Assembly: GCF_040958095.1 (NCBI RefSeq)
Contig: NC_091228.1
Span: 7,721,936-7,785,935, forward strand
Origin: Procambarus clarkii
Lineage: Eukaryota; Arthropoda; Malacostraca; Decapoda; Cambaridae
Direction of reading: 5' to 3'
DNA length: 64,000 nt
The position numbers were made by a program, and so were the translations under genes. This document shows, piece by piece, positions 34,024 to 44,015 of this stretch (position 1 is the first letter of the stretch; each line of letters opens with the position of its first letter). The notes under the pieces are model-generated. The model saw nothing but the letters and a program-made list of their open reading frames with translations. It was not told the DNA's origin and made no database searches.

Positions 34024-34922
34024 GGTCTGTGTTCATGGGAGGCACAAAAGGATCCACGACTTCCCATGCAGATAACATCAGGCAATTTTGACTCCTCTGA
34101 AAGAACGAATTTCATTCATTTTTCTCCACGATCTGTGTTATTACTGACTCAGGAGCCATGAAACTTTTTATTTTCATGAACTCCAGTGTCATACTCGCGC
34201 TAATGAGGTGTAAATCATGTATAACTACTTCTATAATTCCAGAAATGTTTGATATAAAAATTGCATTGGAACTAATAAGGAGAAAATTATATAAGAAATG
34301 TATTTAGCAATTTGATTGACTTTATTAATAATATTTTTGCTGCTACAATTACTACAGTTAATACTTATATTAGTGCTGTGAATAGAAAATAGTATTTACT
34401 AGTAGTAATAATTAATTTATATATATTGTAAAGCTACACATTGTAATTAATACGGCTTATAAGTTGTACAAAATTTACTGTCAGTTCTGCTACGTGTTAC
34501 TACTAACGGTACTACTTATACTACTAATACTATTACTACACGCGATCTTCACCGTACACCATACACTCAATCTTCATACTATGCGAGTTTCATCATACAC
34601 GCAAGTTTCACCGTAGATACAATCTCTAATCAGGCTGTTATCAGGCGATTCATTTCACTAATCTGCCTTGTTCATCCCATGTTCATTATTTTTTTAATAA
34701 GTTTTTGTTCTGTTAGGCCGCTTCTGATTCAGCTTTAATACCGTTATATTTATCAGATTAGCAAAGCCCTCGGGAGGCATAAGACAAATTTTTATATAAA
34801 TTTTTATTGTTTTCTGAGACTGCATTGGTAAGATGAACTGCATTTAGCAAGCCTCCTGCCCCTTTGTCTGTCCAAGCGTCACTTTATCTTCTTGCTGGAA
34901 GCACAGTGTGTGAAGACATTGT
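34022..34922. other. Intergenic, AT-rich, no gene seen
   Basis: TACTA-type words near 34380-34540. Nothing else. Confidence 0.45.
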
Positions 34923-34933
34923 TCCTCTTTTCT

Positions 34934-35020
34934 GTTGACCAGACCACACACTAGAAGGTGAAGGGACTACGATGTTTCGGTCCGTCCTGGACCATTCTCA
35001 AGTCGATTGTGACTTCCTCC
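34934..35020 (+). mobile_element. Short retroposon (family R), copy 7, 5'-truncated
   Basis: From GTTGACCAGACCACACACTA to TCGATTGTGACTTCC. The 11-bp duplication TCCTCTTTTCT occurs at 34923-34933 and 35021-35031. Confidence 0.82.
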
Positions 35021-35212
35021 TCCTCTTTTCTCTTGTTTCTCTTCATTAGCCTATTATACACTTTCCTACTCTCAAGGGAAGGCTTTCTCTTGGAGAAATT
35101 AAGAATAGCTTTATAGGAAAAGGATAAAATGAAAATATCTGCCCTTTTCACTAACCATAACATAAGTACATTTAATTATAAAAGTCAGTGAATAGCGTAC
35201 ATGTATTGTTAT

Positions 35213-35262
35213 GGGCCAAGAGGCCTTCTGCAACTACATTAATATTTTCTTATGTTCTTTGG
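35213..35262 (+). mobile_element. LINE 3'-terminal fragment
   Basis: GGGCCAAGAGGCCTTCTGCA ... TTTTCTTATGTTC, matching the minus-strand 3' end at 48968-49025. Confidence 0.5.
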
Positions 35263-35631
35263 GCCTCCTTGCAATTATGAAAGGACCAAAGGGTGAGATA
35301 ATGAGTGTCAAGAGTGAGAATATGAGTGAGCTGTTTAAAGTGTCACCTACAGTGAATGAATTATTATATGAATGTTAGTGTAATAAAACTGTTCAGGAAA
35401 ACATCACGTTGCAATGTCAAAGTCAAAGCCTTTTTGAGTCAAAGCTTAAATTTTCCAATCAGAGTCAAAGGTAAAGATATGGCTATTGTATTCCACTCTT
35501 CCCTAAATATATTAACAGAGTCCGCATAAATGGCTAAGGATGCATAGCTGAATAGCATAATAGGGATTGATAAATGGATTTATTACGGAACTGATAGACT
35601 GATGGAGGCATTTTGAGATTTATTTACGGAC
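35263..35631. other. Intergenic, no gene seen
   Basis: Nothing recognised. Confidence 0.4.
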
Positions 35632-35815
35632 GGAAGGGAAGGGAATTATTAGACGAGAGCGTAAAGCCATTATGCCTATATAACATTGGGAAGGGATCAG
35701 GATAAAGATTTGGGATGGGACGGGGGAAATGAATGGTGCCCAACAACTTGAACGGTCGGTGATTGAACGCCGACCAGCATGAAGCGAAACCTTCACTCAA
35801 CCGTCGAGCCCAAGT
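35632..35815 (-). mobile_element. SINE-2 copy
   Basis: Minus strand: head region GGTCGGCGTTCAATCACCGA, then CCCGTCCCATCCCAAATC and the family body. Confidence 0.68.
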
Positions 35816-36124
35816 GATGATATCTTGCACGATTAATTTAATAATTAAATACATAATTAGGTTGATGGAAAACGAATGAATAATAGATAAATGTCATTAG
35901 GGAAGCACCGATGGATGAATAATTGATGAATTAATGGAGAGGTTAGTTAATGGACACATGATACATCTTGACTCTCACTGTGTCTTGCGTGTCACTGGGA
36001 TGGTCAAGGCCACGACGTCTTCAAGGAAGAGCTGTTCTTGTCGGACGAATCTTCATATTTATATTTTACTGCGCAAAATCTCACTCAGAATCATCAAATA
36101 TTTCTACAACATACGCATCTGTGG

Positions 36125-36300
36125 GAGAAGTGCAGTCCACTCACAAGCAATAAGTCACGGGTTCGATTCCTGGGCAGAGAATGACGTTTGCAAGCATTTC
36201 TTTACATCTGATAAATCTGTTTGCATAGCAGTAAACAGGTGCCTGCAATTTACTCTACTGTTGTGGCTTGCATCTGGATAACTGTCTGTCGTTGGCCAGG
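36125..36300 (+). mobile_element. Possible tRNA-derived SINE (SINE-4 type)
   Basis: Contains a B box GGGTTCGATTCCTGG, then CAGTAAACAGGTGCCTGCAA and TTGTGGCTTGCATC. It resembles the 52713-52900 element in layout (tRNA-like head, then a CAGTAAA..GGT body). Confidence 0.4.
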
Positions 36301-38940
36301 TGAATTTCCATATATAAACGGTTTGCATAAGATTGAACAGCAATATTTGCAGACAATGCAAGAATAGGACGGGAAATATATCAGAATGAGTAAACAAAAT
36401 TTTTCAAGATAATCTAGAAAGGCTTTTGAAATAAGCGTAAGATTCACAGTTACAATTTAATGCTGAAAATGAGGTTAAGTAATGCTGATATAAAGACATG
36501 ATTGGATATGCTTCCTGCTTAATTCCCTCAGCCATAATAAAGTGCTTCAACGTGATGAGAAACTTTAGAGAATAGTGAGGCTGATGTATCGCCCATTCCA
36601 CACTGAGAGAAAAATATATATATATACGCTAGATACTAAACTCAAGCGCCCATCCCGTCCACATTAAAGTCTGTTTCCGTGTTGTCAATATCGGATCACT
36701 GAGACACGCACCAATCCCTCACCAAACTATACTCATATTTCCCTCATTCGGACTAGGACGTCCAAACCTTGGGCGTTGAGTGGGATAACTAAATAAAGTG
36801 GGATAACTAAAGGATAACTTTACTAGGACGTAAAGTTATCCTACAACCCTCACTCACTCATACTGAGCTACACTGCCATTGCTCCAGCGCCTGGTTAGGA
36901 TTACTGACGTTCCTATCACACATGCTTAGGATAAATCCCGGTCCTCTCACACGCCTTGCGCTTCAGAGCACAACTCCCTCTTCTCCAGGGTAAATTTGTA
37001 CCTCTATTTCTCCCACGACAATGTCCAGGACAAGCCTGGGAATGGGCTTGACCCCGGGCAAGGGAGAGAAGGTCATAGGTAAGAAAGGGAGGCTAAGGAA
37101 GGGGAAAAAGGGAAGCCAAAAGCCTGATTTTCAAGGACACCTCCGCTATCACTCAGACCCACTCCAGCACTTCTAAATATTCTCAAATCCGCCAATATCC
37201 CTCCTTCCCCTTAAAAATAATTATGCGGCGGTCATTTCAGGATGCTGTCAAGTGCAGATGTTATCTCAGCGATGAGCTAGAGAGCGTTATTCTCCTCTTA
37301 GAGTAATCTCACTACGCTATGTTTACTGTCTCCAACTTGGGATGCGTGATGCATGATCCGGGTGATCTGTTGCCTGGGGACATTGCTGGCCTTGTACTCT
37401 GTACTGGTTAGTTGTGTTAGTGGACACGTTGCAATTGATCAATATATTGGCGTAATTGAAATGTGTTTATTAACGCATATGATGAAACTTGTGAGATGTT
37501 ATCTAAGTTTGGAGTGTACTCTTGTTATATTTTTACTGCGTGGGATGAAATTGGTCACGAGTTTTATAGTCTGGTCGTGCAGGGGTAGAGAGGGAAGGGG
37601 GGTGGAAGCGTGGGTGTTCCTGAATCACGCACAAGCACCTTGAAGGAACCTTCAAGCAGCAGCAGGAGCTGCCACTACAATATCTCTAGCGGCTCCTGAC
37701 AGGAGCTCACTAGGACTCGACAACCACAACTATCTCGACCCCACGGGGGCGTCCAGGCACCGGATTCAAGCATCGACAAATCTGTAAATTGGTTAAGAGA
37801 TACTTCTCAGGCTGGTGTAAACTGCAGGGTAAATGTTATACTCCAGCGGACACAGCACTCATTTGTTACACTTGAGCGGACAGTTATGCAGTTTGGAGAA
37901 GATATTTTCTTCACTATGCACTAGTCATGCATGAGTACCACAACAGCCTTTACTGCGCTTCTCACCCTACTGTTCCTTTTTAAAACTGCTTGTTTTTTAG
38001 TGTTTTGCGAATATGTTTATCTGTCTATATCTGTGTGTCTGTCTCTCTCTCTCGTCTCTGTCTCTGTCTCTCTCTATATCTCTGTTTCTCTGTCTCTGTC
38101 TCTCTGTCTATCTCTCTCTCTCTCTCGTAAACTGACGTGCACAAGTGCATATTTAGACTCAAGGTGCACTAATATAGCTTAATGCATCTTCCCAACATTT
38201 CCTGTTGGCTTTGACCTTGACTTTGAGACGCGCCTCCGTTTTCTGTTGGTGTGGAGTGTATTTGTTGAGCATTTACCGCACTGAGAGGGAGTCTTCCCTT
38301 GTGAGGGGGGACTCTTCAACTTACTGCTATATAGTGTGTGTGTCTCAGTATTAATATTCACATGCGGATCGACTTTGGAAAGGCAGAATTGTGCTTGTCG
38401 TAGCTACTAAAATGCCTTTGTGAGTATTAAGGGAGTTAGATTAGTTCTTGGGATATATGTTGGAGTATATTTTAATATTCCTTTAATTGGTATATAACAA
38501 AAAGGCAAAGAGAAGGAAGTGGTTGGTCAGTTTTAGCACCTGGTGGTATGATTGTCAGAGGAGTTGTTTGCAAGCGTAACTGAGAGATAAGTAGGGAACG
38601 TAAACGGTCTAAAGTGCATTGAGAATGCAAGATAAGCTAACTGGATATTCTCTAAAGCTTGACTTGAAATGGTCTCTGATTAAATAATGCAAGCTAATAG
38701 ATTGAAGATTAGTTTTTTCTTGTAATACATGCAGAGAGGAAAACAGGGCACGGAGAAGTCAATCTGGTTTCTTAAATTTATATTTCGGTAATGCATAAAA
38801 TTCTCGGAAATTTAGCTTGGATATGTCTTTTAAAATACGTGTGAGAGTTACTCGTTACATTCAGACCAGGATTGTCAGAATTGTATTAGCAAAGTAGGGG
38901 GCTTTACCGTGCCCCTTGGCTGCATTTAAGGAATGCATTA
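36301..38940. other. Intergenic; one possible orphan signal-peptide exon
   Basis: Mostly unremarkable; a small CT-rich tract at 38040-38125. The one item of note is 37353-37406, listed separately. Confidence 0.4.
37353..37406 (+). CDS. Possible first coding exon of an unknown secreted protein
   Basis: ATG followed by MIRVICCLGTLLALYSVL, a textbook hydrophobic signal core, then a donor-like CTG|GTTAGT. I found no convincing following exon on the plus strand and no TATA box, so this may be chance. Confidence 0.2.
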
Positions 38941-38944
38941 GCAC

Positions 38945-39250
38945 GTCAGCATTCAATCCCTGACTGTCGAAGGGGTTGGGTACCATTCCTTCCCCCCGTC
39001 CCATCCTAAATCCTTTTCCTGATCCTTTCCAAATGCTATATATTCATAATGGATATGCTCTTTCTTCCGATAGTACCATTTCCTAAGCCAGAAGTATGGT
39101 TAAGACAGTATAAATATATAGCACATGTAAAGGGTATTGGAACAAGGGGCTGGAACTAGCTGGCGATGGGAAAGAATAGTATCCAGACACTTAGACCATC
39201 AAGTATCGAACGTCGACCCTACCAGAAGCACGGGCGACGCGCCAGCGTCC
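38945..39250. mobile_element. SINE-2, two diverged fragments
   Basis: 38945-39085 plus strand (GCATTCAATCCCTGACTGTC, CCCGTCCCATCCTAAATC) and about 39120-39250 minus strand (tRNA-like head region, GGTCTAAGTG). Both decayed. Confidence 0.5.
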
Positions 39251-39433
39251 AGTTCAAGGGGTTGGGTACATTCTCTATCCTTAAGTAATATTCAATTTGG
39301 AAGTCAAGTATAAGTACGGAGCTTTGTCATATCTATCATAGCAACAAAGCGAATGATAGCCAAAAGATTCTTATCTCTAACTACTAAAAAATTCTGGATC
39401 AAGAATTCTTATACCACACTGGCTTGTGGGCTT

Positions 39434-39693
39434 GGGGCCAGATTCACGAAGCGGTTACTCAAGCACTTACGAACCTGTGCATCTCTTCTCAATCTTTGGC
39501 GGATTTGTTTACAATTATTAAACAGCTAATGAGCTCCAAAGCACCAGGAGGCTGTTTATAACAATAACAACAGTTGATTGGCAAGTTTTCATGCTTGTAA
39601 ACTGTTTAATAAATGTAACCAAAGCCGTCAAAGATTGAGGAGAGGTGTACACGTTCGTAAGTACTTGCGTAACTGTTTCGTGAATCTGGGCCC
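39434..39693. mobile_element. Inverted-repeat MITE of about 260 bp
   Basis: Termini GGGCCAGATTCACGAAGC and its complement (GTTTCGTGAATCTGGGCCC). Both arms contain TCAATCTTTG(A/G)CGG and ACTGTTTAATAA matches around a central loop. The open frame over it on the minus strand is an artefact. Confidence 0.72.
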
Positions 39694-40104
39694 TGAACTC
39701 CTTATTCTTGCACTGTGTGGTGGGTTTGGATTCCCTATACCACATTGGGTGGTGTGAGCCTGGAATCTCTTTACCCAACAAAGTGGTGGGTATTGAGTCT
39801 ATAACACCACATTGGGTGGCCCAGTTTTGACTCTCTGTACCCCAATAAATGTTTTTTTTGTTCCACGCTGATTGGTGGGTCATAAAATAGAGCCACATAC
39901 CAGGTGAAACAACTTTCGGAAATTGCATAACATCTTGACAGTTATGCTGTAAATCATTACTTCCTCAACGCGATTCTATATCACATCGTCTAAATATGTT
40001 TTCAATACACTGTCCACTTCACCTATGAAGTCATTAATATGAAGTCCATATCTCTGTACTGAGAGTTGCATGTCCATATATCTAAACTGAAAAGATTTTA
40101 TCAG

Positions 40105-40310
40105 TGATGCATCACGTTCGTGTGATTACTCTGTGTCTGATTGATTGATGAAGATTAAGCCACCCAAAAGGTGGCACGGGCATGAATAGCCCGTAAGTGG
40201 TGGCCCTTTTGAGCCATTACCAGTATCAATAGATGATACTGGAGATCTGTGGAGGTGCGACTGCACCCTGCGTGACGGGAGATGTCTCCCGTACTCTGTC
40301 TCTCTCTAAA
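40105..40310. mobile_element. Probable dispersed repeat (with SINE-3 tail)
   Basis: 40105-40140 matches the SINE-3 tail (GATGCATCACGT). The following GATGAAGATTAAGCCACCCA ... GTGGCACGGGCATG ... GGAGATGTCTCCCG looks like a repeat element but has no second copy in the window. Confidence 0.4.
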
Positions 40311-40639
40311 CTGTTGCATATATACAAACTACTCTCATATCTTATCAGCAATTATTAAAGGCTTAATTAGTTTTAGATTTGTTCAAATTTACTCGTTTCT
40401 CGATTGTGTTTATGGGATAGATGGGATTGGATAGGAAGGGTGGATACAGAATTGTTTTTAAATTGTTTTATAAATATTTATATTTTGCCATGGCTTCCCG
40501 TACAGTGGACGCTGTTGCTAAATTTTATTTTGGAAAAAACCCTCCCCCTTGGGCTGTCATGTACCAGGATGCTGCGCCTCCGTCATGCCTTGTTGGATGT
40601 CTCTAAGAGAGGAGTCTTGCATGACCCCATGACCTAAGG

Positions 40640-40720
40640 TTGTCTATCTCTTTCTCCCTTTCTCTCTCTCTCTATCTCTATCTATCTCTATCTCTCTCTC
40701 TCTCTTTCTCTTCTGTTTCT
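40640..40720. repeat. CT/TATC-rich tract
   Basis: TCTCTCTCTATCTCTATCTA-type sequence. Confidence 0.75.
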
Positions 40721-40872
40721 TTTTCTTCTTTTTTCCTTTTCTCAGGGTCCCAGTTTATTGCAAAAAAAAATTTACTTTTTATTTGTTATTCATTATATAC
40801 ATATATATTAGTTATTCATTGATCATATATGAATATATATACATATTCGATAGTCGCATATTCAAGCTTTTT

Positions 40873-40874
<2 letters not shown>

Positions 40875-40917
<43 letters not shown>

Positions 40918-40935
40918 ATATATATATATATATAA
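40875..40935. repeat. (TA)n microsatellite
   Basis: Alternating TA with one shift near 40910. Confidence 0.9.
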
Positions 40936-41135
40936 CGCCCAACAACAACAAAAGACTTAATCAACAAGACAAACTACCTATAACCCCCAACGAGGAACTT
41001 CAAATCGCCGAACCAAAAATACTAATAATGACTCCACAAAACACTGAACACCACGCAAAAAACTATTTAACTCTCAACAAATAAACTACACATAGTGACT
41101 GTGAGAAGCGCTTCCTCGTCCACATACTACGTATG

Positions 41136-41482
41136 TGAGCGTGACCCCTCAACCCTGTGAGCGTGACCCCTCAACCCTGTGAGCGTGACCCCTCAACCCT
41201 GTGAGCGTGACCCCTCAACCCTGTGAGCGTGACCCCTCAACCCTGTGAGTGTGATCTCTCATCCATGTGAGCGTGACCCCTCAACCCTGTGAGTGTGATC
41301 TCTCATCCATGTGAGCGTGACCCCTCAACCCTGTGAGCGTGACCCCTCAACCCTGTGAGCGTGACCCCTCAACCCTGTGAGCGTGACCCCTCAACCCTGT
41401 GAGCGTGACCCCTCAACCCTGTGAGCGTGACCCCTCAACCCTGTGAGTGTGACCTCTCATCCATGTGAGCGTGACCCCTCAT
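41136..41482. repeat. 22-bp minisatellite, about 15 copies
   Basis: Unit GTGAGCGTGACCCCTCAACC plus CT. A variant (GTGAGTGTGATCTCTCATCC) recurs at regular places, so the array grew partly by multi-unit duplication. Confidence 0.95.
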
Positions 41483-41716
41483 CTATCCCTCACGCTAAGA
41501 GCCGCACCTCATTCCCGGAAATGCTGGGATTAGCAGATACAGTGAGCAATGAGCATTTTCTAAAATTGCGCCTCGATTATATAAAATCGAAGTTTCCATC
41601 GGGAATATATTAGAACAAAATCACGAATGTTAACTTAATAACAGTTTGGACGCGTTATTGGACCAAAATTAATGTGGTTAACAGAAAACAATGTATGACT
41701 GATCCGTCAAGGGAGG

Positions 41717-41888
41717 TAGAATTGGAGAATGTTAAGGAAGAAGAATGTTAGAATTGGAGAATGTTAAGGAAGAAGAATGTTAGAATTGGAGAATGTTAAG
41801 GAAGAAGAATGTTAAAATTGGAGAATGTTAAGGAAGAAGAATGTTAGAATTGGAGAATGTTAAGGAAGAAGAATGTTAGAATTGGAGA
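41717..41888. repeat. 32-bp minisatellite, about 5 copies
   Basis: Unit TAGAATTGGAGAATGTTAAG plus GAAGAAGAATGT. Confidence 0.93.
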
Positions 41889-42063
41889 GAGAACGGGAGT
41901 GAGAATGTGAGAGAGGGAGGACGGGAGAATGGAAGAGAGACGGAGCAAGACAGAGTGACAGAGACCTGGATACTTCCAGGTAGCCATCTGTCTAAAAGGA
42001 GGAAGTCAGTCTTTGTATTTCTTTATCCAAAGTTCATAGCCAGACTCTTGGGGTTACCCAAGA

Positions 42064-42283
42064 GGGAGCCGGTCGGCCGAGCGCGCAGCACGCGGGACTT
42101 GTGATCCTGTGGTCCTGGGTTCGATCCCAGGCGCCGGCGAGAAACAATGGGCAGAGTTTCTTTCACCCTATTCCCCTGTTACCTAGCAGTAAAATAGGTA
42201 CCTGGGTGTTAGTCAGCTGTCACGGGCTGCTTCCTGGGGGCGGGGACACTAAAAAAAAGTCCCGAAATCATCTCAAGATAACC
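42064..42283 (+). mobile_element. SINE-1, copy with internal deletion
   Basis: Full tRNA-like head (GGGAGCCGGTCGGCCGAGCG), body through GGGCTGCTTCCTGGGGGCGG, then the GGAGGCCTGGTCGAGG segment is missing before GACACTAAA. Confidence 0.85.
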
Positions 42284-42312
42284 TACCCATATTCATCCTT
42301 GTATTGTGTTTA

Positions 42313-42822
42313 TTAATTTTTAGAAGTTATCATAGGGCGGCTGTGGTTGAAACTTTCACTCTCCTTGAAAGGGGGAATCAGCCTTAGCATCCACCTCACG
42401 AAGTCGGTGTAAATGAAACGTGGAACCAGAAGTCCGTAGACTTTCCCACTCGCATAAATATTATTGTTCCGATATTGATATAACAAACGAATGTTCAGAT
42501 GGCAAATATGCATTCTGGGCACAAGCTTATGATTACAGTGATGAACAGTATCTTTAGTGAAAATGATAGGTGGATATTGGAAGCATATGTGTCGATGGAG
42601 ACTAGGAGGGTGTAAGTGTAGATAGATATAAGGTAAAGATGTTTTCCGTGATGCAGGCAGTGTTGTGAAACTGGTTACAGTGCTAGAGACGAGGAAGGTG
42701 TGTGACGAGGTAGTGGTGTGGTGGGTGATGGGTTGAAAAGATGGAGGGTGTATAGCGGTGATGGGGAGGCTGTATACTGGAAGATGGGGAATGGTTGGGA
42801 GGGAAATGGCTAAAGATAGCAC
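42313..42822 (-). other. 169-codon open frame, unassigned
   Basis: An unusually long open frame for AT-rich DNA just downstream of gene 3. The C-terminal part contains VPRFIYTDFVRWMLRLI, loosely reminiscent of the end of trypsin-like domains (..YTDV..F..WI). There is no catalytic motif, no convincing acceptor and no ATG-led signal. The similarity may be chance. Confidence 0.15.
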
Positions 42823-42979
42823 TGAGAGTAAAAAAAAAACGTCATTTAAAACAATTCAAATGTTATTCAGGAAAATAATCCATAAATTCATAAAAATAAA
42901 TAACATTTCCAAGCTTATTTGTATATATGTTAAAAGAAAAAAGAAAATGTTTGATTTTTTTCCAAATCATTCACAGTCA

Positions 42980-43090
42980 CACTAGAAGGTGAAGGGACGA
43001 CCACGTTTCGGTCCGTCCTGGACCATTCTCCAGTCGATTGTGAATAGTTTATCATATAATTTAGCCACGTTATTGTGACTCATCGCCTGC
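42980..43090. mobile_element. Short retroposon (family R), copy 8, rearranged inverted copy
   Basis: Starts CACTAGAAGGTGAAGGGACG, runs to TCCAGTCGATTGTG, then inverts into AGCCACGTTATTGTGACTCA. Flanked by the perfect 11-bp duplication ATTCACAGTCA at 42969-42979 and 43091-43101. Confidence 0.88.
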
Positions 43091-43384
43091 ATTCACAGTC
43101 AGTTGTAAAGGAAACCATATCATACCTATAAGTTAGATGATTATTATACTTCCATAAACGGATTATACCTTCCATGACAATAGTGAGGTGCTCTAGCGAG
43201 CTCAATTATACACTGGTTTTCGTCGTGTTACCAACACATACAGGCCTCCACTCTTGGCGTTATAAGTCGAAAGGGATTGCAGGAATAACATTCTTAATGT
43301 GGCAATTGCAGTGTCAGTGAATGCAGGAATGGCACACTTGGTGCTAGGTCTTCAACTTCAGAGCACGAAGTTACTTTTCTAAAG

Positions 43385-43493
43385 AACTTAGGTTTCAACC
43401 CTTCTACCCTGTCGTAGCTCAGTCAATTCAGGCAGTGTCTGGGATGCTCCCGGACGCAGGTTCGAATCCTCGTCACGGCCCTTGTGGATTTGT
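43385..43493 (+). mobile_element. SINE-3, solitary copy with target-site duplication
   Basis: A box TAGCTCAGTCAATTCAGG, B box GGTTCGAATCC, tail CCCTTGTGGATTTG. Flanked by the perfect 14-bp duplication TTACTTTTCTAAAG (43371-43384 and 43494-43507). This is direct evidence of retroposition for the family. Confidence 0.9.
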
Positions 43494-43854
43494 TTACTTT
43501 TCTAAAGCCCATAAATAAGCAGTTCTTTCCAGTACATAATCTTCTGGTGTGCAACTGTTTGTTTCATATTTAGTGATTATGTTACAGTTTCAATGACTTC
43601 GTCTCATATGCTCAGTCCTACAGTTTCAATAGTAAAATGGAGAGCATCATTAGTTGTCTTCTTGATTTACGAATTGCTTGATATCGGGATTGAGTACATA
43701 ATTTGCATATTTGCATAATATCGTGCTCGGGGACGTGATTTACTGACTGGATAAAATCGTGAGTAGGTCATCCAGAATTTAGATAAAATCAACACTCTGG
43801 GTGACCTCGAAAGTGGATAATTGGTGGACACATTGGATAACGCTAGGAGGGGAG

Positions 43855-44015
43855 TTATTGATGGACGAAGTACCGGCCTGTCTTACATATGTGCCCGCCT
43901 GTACAGTCGTCGAAGCAGCACTTTTTCCCAGTGGCGCACTCGTTGTCTCTGAGGCATTTCCTAGGGAGGATAGTTGGTGTAGCCGAGCAGTCACTGGGGT
44001 CAGCGGGACACCTTC
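43855..44015 (-). CDS. Crustin exon 4: WAP domain
   Basis: Acceptor tatcctcacag|GAAGGTG. Reads GRCPADPSDCSATPT, then PRKCLRDNECATGKKCCFDD, then CTGGHICKTGRYFVHQ and TAA (43857-43855). All eight WAP Cys are present with canonical spacing and KKCC. Entered in phase 1 like the WAP exon of gene 2. Confidence 0.95.
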
